Shown here in pieces: positions 54,204 to 62,844 of a DNA stretch of 64,000 bases. A model generated the notes under the pieces. That model had not been told where the DNA came from and made no database searches. It saw nothing but the letters and a program-made list of their open reading frames with translations. The translations under genes were made by a program, and so were the position numbers. The stretch lies in assembly GCF_038066595.1 (NCBI RefSeq), contig NZ_JBBUTH010000001.1:310001-374000 (forward strand), written 5' to 3'. Every line of letters starts with the position of its first letter. The stretch's first letter is position 1. The stretch is from Pseudaquabacterium inlustre. Its GTDB lineage: Bacteria > Pseudomonadota > Gammaproteobacteria > Burkholderiales > Burkholderiaceae_C.

Positions 54204-54638
54204 ATGTACAGCGTCTCGTCAGCCGCCAGCCCCCGCATCCGCCACCTCGCCGGTGCCTACCACCATGTGGGCGTCCAGACCATGGTCGCCAGCGCCAGCC
54301 CGCATCAGCTGGTGGCGATGCTGTTCGACGGTTTCATCGTGGCGCTCAACCGCGCGCGCGGTGCCATCCGCAACGGCGACACGGCGCTCAAGGGCGAATC
54401 GATCGGCCATGCCGTGCGCATCGTCGACGAGGGCCTGCGCTCGGCGCTGAACCTCAAGGACGGCGGCAAGCTGGCCCAGGACCTCTCGGACCTGTACGGC
54501 TACATCTGCGTGCGTCTGACCCAGGCCAACCTGCGCAGCGACGAAGCCGCGCTGGAGGAATGCCTGACCCTGATCCAGCCCCTGCGCGAGGCGTGGGCGG
54601 CCATTGCCGACCAGGTGCAACCTGGTCCCCGCTCCTGA
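54204..54638 (+). CDS. fliS: FliS, flagellin export chaperone
   Basis: 144 residues. AYHHVGVQTMVASASPHQLVAMLFDGF is the FliS core; a four-helix bundle follows, with DLYGYICVRLTQANLRSD. It binds the flagellin C-terminus in the cytoplasm and prevents early polymerisation. No strong Shine-Dalgarno is seen before the ATG. The next gene follows by 27 bp. Confidence 0.95.
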   Translation: MYSVSSAASPRIRHLAGAYHHVGVQTMVASASPHQLVAMLFDGFIVALNRARGAIRNGDTALKGESIGHAVRIVDEGLRSALNLKDGGKLAQDLSDLYGYICVRLTQANLRSDEAALEECLTLIQPLREAWAAIADQVQPGPRS

Positions 54639-54665
54639 CCGGCACCAAGACCATCGGTGGAACAC

Positions 54666-54965
54666 ATGAACAGCAGTCTTATCACGTTCTACGAGGCCAT
54701 CGAGCGCGCCAGCGCCGACATGCTGGAGGCCGCCCGTGCCGGCAACTGGGACCATGTGATCAAGCTCGAGGGCGCCTGCGTCCTGCTGATCAGCCAGTTG
54801 AAGAATGCCGCGCGCAACAACGCGCTGAGCGCCGAGGAAAGCCAGCTCAAGTCGCGCATCATGAAGCGCGTGCTGGTCAATGACGCCGAGATCCGCCACC
54901 TGGCCGAGCCCTGGCTAGAGGACATCGACGACATGATGAACGGCCGGCGCAAGACCATCCACTGA
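54666..54965 (+). CDS. fliT: FliT-like flagellar chaperone
   Basis: 99 residues from ATG 54666, chosen because GGTGG lies 5 bp upstream; a GTG at 54657 would add three residues. All-helical, with LISQLKNAARNNALSAEESQLKSRIMKRVLVNDAEIRHLAEPWLEDIDDMM in short blocks typical of FliT (length, Arg/Leu helices, position after fliS). FliT is the FliD chaperone and, in enterics, an FlhDC inhibitor. Sequence conservation in this family is low, so position carries much of the call. Confidence 0.75.
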   Translation: MNSSLITFYEAIERASADMLEAARAGNWDHVIKLEGACVLLISQLKNAARNNALSAEESQLKSRIMKRVLVNDAEIRHLAEPWLEDIDDMMNGRRKTIH

Positions 54966-54982
54966 GCCCCCGGCGAACGGCC

Positions 54983-55756
54983 ATGCCCGCCGACTTCCAG
55001 GACACCCGGCCCACGCCGGTCGACGACGCCGACGCGGCCCTCGCCGAGTTCCGCTGCGAGCGGCCGGGCGAGGTGCTGGCGCTGCTGCGCCAGGTGCGCG
55101 ATGCCGACGCGCCGGTGGCGCTGTCCACCCCGGGGGGCGGCAGCTTCACGGCCAGCCTGTGGAGCATCGACGCCGACCGCGGCGTGCTGTCGCTGCAGGT
55201 CGAGCGCGCCGATCCGGCGCTGACCGGCCTGGTTGACGGTGACGAGGCCACCGCGGTGACCTACCTCGACTCGATCAAGCTGCAGTTCGACCTGGACGGC
55301 CTGGTGCTGGTGCGCGGCGACCGCGCCACCGCACTGCAGGGCCGGCTGCCGCGCTGCATCTACCGCTTCCAGCGCCGCGCCGCCTACCGCGTGCGCCCGC
55401 CCGAGCGCGCCACGCCCTCGGCCTCGCTGCGCCACCCGGCCATGCCCGAGATGCAGCTCACGCTGCGGCTGATCGACATCAGCAGTGGCGGCTGCGGCCT
55501 GCTGCTGCCCGACGACGTGCCAGCGCTGCCGCTGGGCATCGTGCTGCACGGCGTGCGGCTGGAACTGGACAACGCCACGCGGCTGGAGGTGACGCTGCGC
55601 CTGCTGCACGCCAGCTCGATGCAGGGCGCCGACGGCGCCAGCGCCGGGCTGCGCCTGGGCTGCGAGCTGCTGGCCGTCACGCCCGAGGAGCAGCGCGCGC
55701 TGCAGCGCTACATCGACCTCACGCAGCGCCGCCGGCGCCTGCTGTCGCTGGACTGA
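54983..55756 (+). CDS. YcgR-like PilZ-domain flagellar brake protein
   Basis: 257 residues. N-terminal YcgR-type domain (residues ~25-120), then PilZ: RxxxR as R132-AAY-R136 and D165-ISSGG170, the two c-di-GMP-binding motifs, both intact. YcgR proteins bind c-di-GMP and slow the motor at the MotA/FliG interface. The N-terminal domain has CER-PGEVLALLRQVRD and VDGDEATAVTYLDSIKLQFDLDG. It lies 17 bp after the fliT-like gene. Confidence 0.85.
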   Translation: MPADFQDTRPTPVDDADAALAEFRCERPGEVLALLRQVRDADAPVALSTPGGGSFTASLWSIDADRGVLSLQVERADPALTGLVDGDEATAVTYLDSIKLQFDLDGLVLVRGDRATALQGRLPRCIYRFQRRAAYRVRPPERATPSASLRHPAMPEMQLTLRLIDISSGGCGLLLPDDVPALPLGIVLHGVRLELDNATRLEVTLRLLHASSMQGADGASAGLRLGCELLAVTPEEQRALQRYIDLTQRRRRLLSLD

Positions 55757-55758
55757 GC

Positions 55759-56325
55759 GTGCGCCGCCCTGCCCCCGCCGGCGACGCACGGGTCGCCGCG
55801 CCGTCGCGCCTGGGCTTCACGCTGGTGGAACTGGCCATCGCGATGGCCGTGCTGGCGGTGCTGATGGCCGCCGGTGCGCCGTCGTTCAGCGCCGCCATCG
55901 CCCGCCACCGGCTGCAGGCCACGGCGCGCCATCTGCAGGCCGACCTGTCGCTGGCCCGCCAGGAGGCGGTGACCCGCGGCCTGCCCGCCCATGTCAGCCT
56001 GCAGGCGGGCGCCCAGTGGTGCTGGGCGCTGAGCCTGGGCGCCGCGGTGGACTGCCGCAACGCGCGGCCCGGCGCCTTTGCCGGTGGCCGGGTGATCAAG
56101 GTGGTGCGCGCCGACGCGCATCCGAACATCACGCTGGGCCAGGCCGACGCAATGGTGCTGGACGGCCGCACCGGCACGCGCGTGTCCGAGCCCGGCCAGG
56201 TCCTGTTCCTCGCCGCCCACGGCGAACGGCTGGCGCTGCGGCTGAACACGCTGGGCCGGGCCACCCTGTGCACGCCGGCCGGCGCGATCAGCGGCGTGCC
56301 GGCCTGCGCCACGCCAGGCGGCTGA
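55759..56325 (+). CDS. Lone GspH/FimT-type pseudopilin
   Basis: 188 residues, GTG start at 55759, 2 bp after the PilZ gene stop. The prepilin motif is SRLG-FTLVELAIAMAVLAVLMA, with cleavage after Gly and Glu at +5. The C-terminal part has GspH/FimT features, including a WCWALSLGAAVDC segment and the Cys pair at TLCTPAGAISGVPACATPG. No other pilus or type II secretion gene is nearby, and its stop is 4 bp from the convergent fliE stop. It may assemble with type IV pili encoded elsewhere. Confidence 0.8.
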   Translation: MRRPAPAGDARVAAPSRLGFTLVELAIAMAVLAVLMAAGAPSFSAAIARHRLQATARHLQADLSLARQEAVTRGLPAHVSLQAGAQWCWALSLGAAVDCRNARPGAFAGGRVIKVVRADAHPNITLGQADAMVLDGRTGTRVSEPGQVLFLAAHGERLALRLNTLGRATLCTPAGAISGVPACATPGG

Positions 56326-56329
56326 GCGC

Positions 56330-56674
56330 TCAGACTTGCATGTTCATGATGTCGGTGTAGGCCTGCACCAGGCGGTTGCGCACCGACAGCGCCGCGGTGA
56401 AGCCCAGCTGGGACTTCTGCATCGCGATCATGGTCTGCTCGAAGCTCACCTCGGGGTTGCCGAGCTGAACTTCCTCCTGCAGCGCCTTCGTGGTGTTCTG
56501 CGCGTCGCTGACCGCGCGCAGCGCCTGGGCGATGGCGACCTGGAAGCTCGGCGACTCCTCGGTCGCCTGCGGCTTGCTGGCCGCGCCCGCGCCGCCCAGC
56601 GGCGTGCCATCGGTGCGCAAGCCGGCCCGCGCCGCCGCCTGGGCGAAGTCGAAGGGCTTGAGCTCGAGTTTCAT
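56330..56674 (-). CDS. fliE: FliE, MS ring-rod junction protein
   Basis: 114 residues. SFQVAIAQALRAVSDAQNTTKALQEEVQLG, then SFEQTMIAMQKSQLGFTAALSVRNRLVQAYTDIMNMQV, the FliE C-terminal signature. Divergent from fliF across 237 bp, as in E. coli. The start at 56674 (MKLELKPFDF) has no clear Shine-Dalgarno. Confidence 0.93.
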   Translation of the reverse strand: MKLELKPFDFAQAAARAGLRTDGTPLGGAGAASKPQATEESPSFQVAIAQALRAVSDAQNTTKALQEEVQLGNPEVSFEQTMIAMQKSQLGFTAALSVRNRLVQAYTDIMNMQV

Positions 56675-56797
56675 GGCCGAGGCGCGTGGGACGGAAGGAG
56701 CGGTGTGGCAGGGGCGGCGGGCGCGCAAGACCGTGACGGCCTTCTCGCATGCCAGCACTCTAGGGGCGGCGCTCGGCCGCGATGGCGCGAACTGAAG

Positions 56798-56816
56798 CCC
56801 GAATTGCGGGCTGTTT
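56798..56816 (+). promoter_or_regulatory. CCCGAA-N2-GCGGGCTGTTT motif in the fliE-fliF control region
   Basis: It repeats the element at 48795-48813 except for the two N positions. The inner AGCCCG-AATTG-CGGGCT is also a 6-bp inverted repeat (56796-56812). The divergent 237-bp region has no FliA-type promoter, as expected for class II genes; the motif is a candidate activator site. Confidence 0.45.
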
Positions 56817-56911
56817 GCCCCTTGGCCGTGGGCTTTGGCGCCGAACAATCGCCTTCGATCGGGGCCCACCGTCCGTGCCCCGCATGCCCCCCTCACGCCG
56901 CACACCACCCC

Positions 56912-58615
56912 ATGGACGCCGCCGTCACACCGCTGACCCCCGCCAACGCCGCCGCCGAACTGGCCGAGCGCGAACTGGCCGACGCCGTGCAGACGCCGAT
57001 GCAGCGCCTGAAGGCCCTGCCTGCGCGCAAGAAGTGGATGGCCGGCCTGGGCCTGGTGGGCCTGCTGGTGGCGCTGCTGCTGCTGATGCAGCTGAACAAG
57101 CCCGACAGCATGGCGCCGCTGTTCCGCGGCGAGCTGTCCGACAAGGACGCCGGCGCCGTGCTGGCCCAGCTCGACACGCTGCAGGTGCCCTACAAGATCA
57201 AGTCCGACGGCTCGATCATGGTGCCGGCCGAGCGCGCCAACGCGCTGCGCATGAAGCTGGCGCTGATGGGCCTGCCCAAGAGCAGCAGCGCCGGCGCGGA
57301 GCTGCTGGACAAGCAGCGCTTCGGCCAGAGCTCGCTGCAGGAGCACACCACGCTGCGCATGGCCATGCAGGCCGACCTGGAGCGCACCATCGGCGCGCTG
57401 CCCATGGTGCAGGCCGTGCGCGTGCACCTGGCCCTGCCCGAGCAGCGCGGCTTCTACCGCGAGCAGGCCAAGCCCAGCGCCTCGGTGGCGCTGACGCTGC
57501 ATCCGGGGCGCGTGCTCGACAAGGGCCAGGTGGCCGGCATCGTGCACCTGGTCAGCTCGTCGGTGCCCGAGCTGAACCCCAAGGCCGTCAGCGTGATCGA
57601 CCAGGACAGCACGCTGCTGTCGCAGACCGCCGACGGCGACCGGCAGGACCTCACCCAGCAGCAGCGCGCCCACGTGCAGTACGTGGAGAAGAAGCTGCTC
57701 GAGCGCGTCAACGAGATCCTCGAGCCGGCGCTGGGCCGCGACAACCTGCGCGCCACCGTCACCGCCGACATCGACTTCAACCAGGTGGAGACCACGGCCG
57801 AGGCCTACCGCCCGAACCAGACGCCCGAGACCGCCGCCATCCGCAGCCAGAGCAACCTGGAGACCTCGGGGCCTGGCCAGATCCTGCCCACCGGCGTGCC
57901 CGGCGCGGCCAGCAACCAGCCGCCCACCAGCGCCAACGCGCCCATCACCGGCGCCTCGCAGCCGCTGCAGCCCGCGCAGGCCGGCACCGCCGGCGGCGGC
58001 ACCAAGCGCCACAGCCAGATCAACTACGAGGTCGACCGCCGCGTCGACGTCACGCGCAACGCCGTCGGCACCATCAAGCGCATCAACGTGGCGGTGCTGG
58101 TCAACCACCGCATGGTCACCGACGCCAAGGGCAAGAGCACGGCCCAGCCGCTGCCGCAGGAAGAGCGCGACAAGCTCACCGCCCTGGTGCAGGAGGCCGT
58201 GGGCTACAGCAAGGACCGCGGTGATTCGGTCACCGTGGCCACCATCCCGTTCCGCGCCGAGCCCAAGCCCGAGGAGCCGCCGCTGTGGAAGCAGCCCTGG
58301 GCCCTGGAGATGCTGAAGACGGCCGCCGTGCCCACGGTGATGCTGCTGGTGGCCCTGCTGCTGATCTTCATGGTCATCCGCCCGGCGCTGGCCAAGGAGA
58401 AGCCGCCCGAGCCGCCGCCCGAAGCCGGTCTGGACGCCGTCGTCGACGACCCCGAGGCCCTGCCCGCCCCCGAGGACGAGATGGCCGCCGACGATCCCGA
58501 ATCGCCCGAGAAGCTGCGCATCCTGGCCGATGCACGCGAGATGGCCAAGGCCAACCCGCTGGGCGTGGCCAACATCCTGCGCTCCTGGATGAACCCCGAC
58601 GAAGCCAAGAAGTGA
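56912..58615 (+). CDS. fliF: FliF, flagellar MS ring protein
   Basis: 567 residues from ATG 56912; upstream in-frame codons read into the control region and are rejected. Two membrane helices: about residues 43-63 (KWMAGLGLVGLLVALLLLMQL) and 467-491 (TAAVPTVMLLVALLLIFMVI). The ring-building motifs FRGELSDKDAGAVLAQLD and VQAVRVHLALPEQRGFYREQAKPSASV are present. The C-terminal ~40 residues bind FliG (RILADAREMAKANPLGVANILRSWM). First gene of the fliFGHIJK operon. Confidence 0.96.
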   Translation: MDAAVTPLTPANAAAELAERELADAVQTPMQRLKALPARKKWMAGLGLVGLLVALLLLMQLNKPDSMAPLFRGELSDKDAGAVLAQLDTLQVPYKIKSDGSIMVPAERANALRMKLALMGLPKSSSAGAELLDKQRFGQSSLQEHTTLRMAMQADLERTIGALPMVQAVRVHLALPEQRGFYREQAKPSASVALTLHPGRVLDKGQVAGIVHLVSSSVPELNPKAVSVIDQDSTLLSQTADGDRQDLTQQQRAHVQYVEKKLLERVNEILEPALGRDNLRATVTADIDFNQVETTAEAYRPNQTPETAAIRSQSNLETSGPGQILPTGVPGAASNQPPTSANAPITGASQPLQPAQAGTAGGGTKRHSQINYEVDRRVDVTRNAVGTIKRINVAVLVNHRMVTDAKGKSTAQPLPQEERDKLTALVQEAVGYSKDRGDSVTVATIPFRAEPKPEEPPLWKQPWALEMLKTAAVPTVMLLVALLLIFMVIRPALAKEKPPEPPPEAGLDAVVDDPEALPAPEDEMAADDPESPEKLRILADAREMAKANPLGVANILRSWMNPDEAKK

Positions 58616-58681
58616 CGCCCGGGCCGGCCCCCGCCGGCCCGCCGACCGCCCCACCGCAAAGCCCAGACCGAGAAGACCACC

Positions 58682-59677
58682 ATGGACGACAAGGGCGTCG
58701 AAGACGCAGCCATCCTGCTGATGACCCTCGGCGAGGAAGAAGCCGCCGAGGTGTTCAAGCACCTGGCGCCCAAGGAAGTGCAGAAGCTGGGCGAGACCAT
58801 CGCGCGGCTGAAGATCGTGCCGCGCGAGCGCCTGGGCGCCGTGCTGGGCCGCTTCGGCGCCGAGGCCGTGGAATCGCAGGTGCTGGTGGCCGACACCGAC
58901 GAGTACGTCAAGAGCGTGCTGCGCAAGGCGCTCGGCGAGGACAAGGCCAACCTGCTGATCGACCGCATCCTGCAGGGCAACGATGTCACCGGCATCGAGG
59001 GCCTGAAGTGGATGGACCCGCAGACCGTGGCCGAGCTGGTGCGCAACGAGCACCCGCAGATCGTGGCCGCGATCCTGGTGCACCTGGACCCCGACCATGC
59101 CGGCGCCATCCTCAAGTGCCTGACCGAGCGCCAGCGCAACGAGGTGCTGATCCGCATCGCCACGCTGGACGGCATCCAGCCGGCCGCGCTGCGCGACCTG
59201 AACGACGTGATGGGCACCGTGCTGGCCGGCGGCGAGCGCACGCGCAAGTCCACGCTGGGCGGCGTCAAGCCGGCGGCCGAGATCATCAACCTGCTGGGCA
59301 GCGCCTACGAGACGGCGGTGCTCGACTTCGTGCGCGAATCCGACGCCGATCTGGCGCAGAAGCTGATGGACAACATGTTCGGCTTCGACGACCTGATCAA
59401 GCTCGACGACAAGGGCTTCCAGGCGGTGCTCAAGGAAGTGCAGAGCGAATCGCTGGTGCTGGCGCTCAAGGGCGCCGCGCCCGAGCTGCGCGACAAGGTG
59501 TTCAAGAACATGTCCAGCCGCGCGGCCGAGACGCTCAAGGAAGACCTGGACGGCCGCGGCCCGGTGCGCGTGTCCGACGTGGAAGCCGAGCAGAAGGAAA
59601 TCCTGAAGATCGTCCGCCGCCTGGTCGACGAGGGACAGATCGTGCTGGCCTCGGGAGGCGGCGATGACTTCGTCTGA
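58682..59677 (+). CDS. fliG: FliG, rotor switch protein
   Basis: 331 residues. Armadillo-like N, middle and C domains; middle EHPQ motif in RNEHPQIVAAILVHL, and C-terminal charged ridge (VRESDADLAQKLMDNMFGFDDLIKLDDKGFQ). It transmits torque from MotA. Its end overlaps fliH by 14 bp. Confidence 0.97.
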   Translation: MDDKGVEDAAILLMTLGEEEAAEVFKHLAPKEVQKLGETIARLKIVPRERLGAVLGRFGAEAVESQVLVADTDEYVKSVLRKALGEDKANLLIDRILQGNDVTGIEGLKWMDPQTVAELVRNEHPQIVAAILVHLDPDHAGAILKCLTERQRNEVLIRIATLDGIQPAALRDLNDVMGTVLAGGERTRKSTLGGVKPAAEIINLLGSAYETAVLDFVRESDADLAQKLMDNMFGFDDLIKLDDKGFQAVLKEVQSESLVLALKGAAPELRDKVFKNMSSRAAETLKEDLDGRGPVRVSDVEAEQKEILKIVRRLVDEGQIVLASGGGDDFV

Positions 59678-60737
59678 CGCTGGCGAGCGCCCGCGCACCC
59701 CGTACACCCGCTTCATCCCGCGCGAAGAGCTCGAGGGCGTCACGGTGCGGATGCCGGGCCGCCTGGGCACCGCCTTCGACCAGGACGGCCCGGGCGCCCA
59801 GCCCACCCGGCCCTGGCAGCCGCTGGACGGCGCCGCCGAAACGCCGGCGGCCCTGCGCAGCGCCAGCGCCAAGGTGGCCGGCCTGGCCACCGCGCTGCGC
59901 CCCGGCACCGCCGTGCCCGACCTGTCGCTCGATGACGGGGCCCTGCCCGGCGCGGCCCACGCCGCCGCCGCACCGGCCGCGCGCAGCGCATCGGCGGCCT
60001 TCGCCGCCCGTGTGGCGCAATCGGCACCGCCAGCGCCGTCGGCCCCATCGGGTGCCGCGCACGGGGAGGACCTGCTCGCCGCCGCGCTGGCCGCCGCCGC
60101 GCAAGCCCAGTCACAGGCCCAGTCACAAGCCCAAGCCCAGATGCAGGCCGAGGCCGATGCCCGCATGGCCGAGATGCAGGCCCGCGTGGACGCGCTGGAG
60201 GCCGAAGTGGCCGCCGCCCGCCAGGCCGGCTACCAGGACGGCTACCGCGACGGCCTGGTGGCGCTGGACAGCTTCAAGAGCAGCTACGCACAGCAGGTCA
60301 CGGCCCAGGTGGGCCAGGTGCTGCAGTCGCTGGACGGCGAACTGCGCCAGCTCGAGCAGAACGCCGCCGCCAGCCTGGCGCGCGTGGCCATCGCGCTGGC
60401 GCGCCAGGTGGTGCGCCACGAGATCGCCACCCGGCCGGCCCAGGTGATGCAGGTGGCCGAGGAGGCCGTCAACGCCGTGATGACCGGCGCCCGGCACATC
60501 ACGGTGAAGCTGCACCCCGACGACCATGCCCTGGTGGCCCAGGGCTGCGCCGATCTGCTGGACGCGCGCGGCGCCCGCCTGGTGGCCGAGCCGTCGGTGG
60601 AGCGCGGCGGCTGCCTGGTGGACACCGAGGCCGGCGGCGTCGATGCGCGCGTCGCCACCCGCTGGGCCGCCGTGATGCAGACCATGGGCAGTGCCGCCCC
60701 CTGGCACGCCGACGAAGCGCCGGAGTCGGGCGCATGA
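59664..60737 (+). CDS. fliH: FliH, export ATPase regulator
   Basis: 357 residues, longer than usual (about 230-260) because of a ~150-residue Ala/Pro-rich N-terminal extension. ATG 59664 overlaps fliG; GGAGG is about 5 bp upstream. The core has an AQSQAQSQAQAQMQAEA-type coiled coil, YQDGYRDGLVAL, and a C-terminal VARQVVRHEI-like V-ATPase peripheral-stalk segment (ALARQVVRHEIATRPAQV). It binds FliI and holds it in check at the export gate. Overlaps fliI by ATGA. Confidence 0.9.
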   Translation: MTSSDAGERPRTPYTRFIPREELEGVTVRMPGRLGTAFDQDGPGAQPTRPWQPLDGAAETPAALRSASAKVAGLATALRPGTAVPDLSLDDGALPGAAHAAAAPAARSASAAFAARVAQSAPPAPSAPSGAAHGEDLLAAALAAAAQAQSQAQSQAQAQMQAEADARMAEMQARVDALEAEVAAARQAGYQDGYRDGLVALDSFKSSYAQQVTAQVGQVLQSLDGELRQLEQNAAASLARVAIALARQVVRHEIATRPAQVMQVAEEAVNAVMTGARHITVKLHPDDHALVAQGCADLLDARGARLVAEPSVERGGCLVDTEAGGVDARVATRWAAVMQTMGSAAPWHADEAPESGA

Positions 60738-62230
60738 GCCCCACCGCCCACGAGATCGACGCCGAGCTGCCGCTGGCGCCCTCCTCGGCCGACCTGGCCG
60801 ACCTGATCGACGACCCCACCGGCGCCGAGTCGCCGCGGCTGGCGCGCTGGGCGCACTGGCTGCGCGACCTGGAGGCCTGCGCCCAGGTGCGCGTGCCGCT
60901 GCAGAGCCACGGCACCCTGGTGCGCGTGACCGGCCTGGTGCTCGAAGCCGCCGGCGTGCGCGCCCCGGTGGGGGCGGTGTGCGAGGTGCGCAGCGAGGGC
61001 CAGGAACCCGTGGCCGCCGAGGTGGTGGGCTTCAACGGCGACCGCGCCTTCCTGATGCCCACCGGCGAACTGCACGGCCTGGCCAGCGGCGCGCATGTGG
61101 TGCCGCGCGTCACGCCCAACACCCTGCCGCAGCTGGGCCGCGACAACGCCCTGTGGCGCCGCAGCGAGGACCGCGGCCTGCACCTGCCCATGGGCGACGG
61201 CCTGCTGGGCCGCGTGCTCGACGCGCACGGCCAGCCCATGGACCGCGGCGGCCCGCTGCAGCATGTGCGCAACGAGCCGCTGCAGCGCCGCCCGATCAAC
61301 GCGATGGACCGCGACCCGGTGCGCCAGCCGCTGGACACCGGCGTACGCGCCATCAACAGCATGCTCACCGTGGGCCGCGGCCAGCGCATCGGCCTGTTCG
61401 CCGGCACCGGCGTCGGCAAGTCGGTGCTGCTGGGCATGATGGCCCGCTACACCGCGGCCGATGTCATCGTCGTCGGCCTGATCGGCGAGCGCGGCCGCGA
61501 GGTCAAGGAATTCATCGAGGACATCCTCGGCGAGGAAGGCCTGCAGCGCAGCGTGGTCGTCGCGGCGCCTGCGGATGCGCCGCCGCTGGTGCGCATGCAG
61601 GGTGCCACCTACGCCACGGCGATTGCCGAGCACTTCCGCGACCAGGGCCGCCACGTGCTGCTGCTGATGGACAGCCTGACCCGCTTCGCGATGGCGCAGC
61701 GCGAGATCGCGCTGGCCATCGGCGAGCCGCCGGCCACCAAGGGCTACCCGCCCAGCTGCTTTGCCAAGCTGCCGCAGTTGGTCGAGCGCAGCGGCAACGG
61801 CCTGCACGGCGTGGGCTCGATCACCGCGTTCTACACCGTGCTCAGCGAGGGCGACGACCAGCAGGACCCGATCGCCGACGCGGCGCGCGGCATCCTGGAC
61901 GGCCACATCGTGCTCTCGCGCGACCTGGCCGAGGCCGGCCACTTCCCGGCCATCGACGTCGAGAAGTCGATCAGCCGCGTGATGACCAGCGTGGCCCCGC
62001 GCGAACAGCTCGATGCCGCCCGCCGCGCCCGCGCGCTGCTGGCCCGCCTGACCAAGGCACGCGACCTGATCCAGCTGGGCGCCTACCAGCCCGGCCACGA
62101 CCCCGAGCTCGACCTGGCCGTGCAGTTGCAGCCGCAGCTGATCGCGCTGCTGCAGCAGGACATGCGCGACCGCGCGACGCTGGACGCCAGCCGCGCCCAG
62201 CTGCTGCACGTGCTCAAGCGCGCCGGCTGA
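60734..62230 (+). CDS. fliI: FliI, flagellar export ATPase
   Basis: 498 residues. Walker A GLFAGTGVGKSVLL with K229, Walker B LLLMDSLTRFAMAQRE with D313, and the PPATKGYPPSCFAKLPQLVERSG segment of type III ATPases. The first ~25 residues, which bind FliH, are acidic and longer than in E. coli. It energises the flagellar type III export. Confidence 0.96.
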   Translation: MSPTAHEIDAELPLAPSSADLADLIDDPTGAESPRLARWAHWLRDLEACAQVRVPLQSHGTLVRVTGLVLEAAGVRAPVGAVCEVRSEGQEPVAAEVVGFNGDRAFLMPTGELHGLASGAHVVPRVTPNTLPQLGRDNALWRRSEDRGLHLPMGDGLLGRVLDAHGQPMDRGGPLQHVRNEPLQRRPINAMDRDPVRQPLDTGVRAINSMLTVGRGQRIGLFAGTGVGKSVLLGMMARYTAADVIVVGLIGERGREVKEFIEDILGEEGLQRSVVVAAPADAPPLVRMQGATYATAIAEHFRDQGRHVLLLMDSLTRFAMAQREIALAIGEPPATKGYPPSCFAKLPQLVERSGNGLHGVGSITAFYTVLSEGDDQQDPIADAARGILDGHIVLSRDLAEAGHFPAIDVEKSISRVMTSVAPREQLDAARRARALLARLTKARDLIQLGAYQPGHDPELDLAVQLQPQLIALLQQDMRDRATLDASRAQLLHVLKRAG

Positions 62231-62264
62231 CCCCTGAACCCATCCCCCGCCACGCAGCCCCACC

Positions 62265-62723
62265 ATGGACTCGATCGCCCTGCTCCACACCCTGCTGCAA
62301 CGCGCGGAGGCCGAGCGCGACAGCGCACTGGCCGTGCTGCGCCAGGCCGAAGCCCAGCTGCGCGCCGCCGAGGCCCAGGCCGAACAGCTGCGCAACTACC
62401 GCAGCGAGTACGACCAGCGCTGGACGCTGCGCTTTCGCCAGGCCGGCGGCGGCACGCGCGAGCTGCTGCAGCACCACCAGACCTTCGGCCTGCGCCTGGA
62501 CGAGGCCATCACGCACCAGCACGGCAGCACCACCCAGCTGCAGCAGCGCGCCGAGCGCGCCCGCGCCGCGCTGCTGCAGCGCGAGCAGCGCGTGGCCGCC
62601 GTGCGCAAGCTGATCGAGCGCCGCGAGCAGGAGCTGGGCCGCATCGCCCAGCGCCGCGAGCAGCGCGCCGAAGACGAGATGGCCATGCGCCAGCACCAGC
62701 GCCGCATGGCACTGCAGGGCTGA
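62265..62723 (+). CDS. fliJ: FliJ, export chaperone/stalk protein
   Basis: 152 residues forming a two-helix coiled coil: AEAQAEQLRNYRSEYDQRWTLRFRQAGG and KLIERREQELGRIAQRREQRAEDEMA. Size, charge pattern and place between fliI and fliK fit FliJ. It links FliI to FlhA. Confidence 0.9.
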   Translation: MDSIALLHTLLQRAEAERDSALAVLRQAEAQLRAAEAQAEQLRNYRSEYDQRWTLRFRQAGGGTRELLQHHQTFGLRLDEAITHQHGSTTQLQQRAERARAALLQREQRVAAVRKLIERREQELGRIAQRREQRAEDEMAMRQHQRRMALQG

Positions 62724-62844
62724 GCGGCCCACCGCGATCGCCCGACCGCCGGACCGCCCGACAAGCCCGACAAGCCCGAACGCCTGCCCACCGCGCCCGC
62801 GCCGGCACCCGCCCCGCTCGCCAAGACCGCCCCGAGACCGCACG

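Noticed and set aside
56675..60166. Long minus-strand frame opposite fliF-fliG that is in frame with fliE
   Set aside because: Only the last 114 codons (fliE) have conserved content; the rest is antisense to fliF/fliG.
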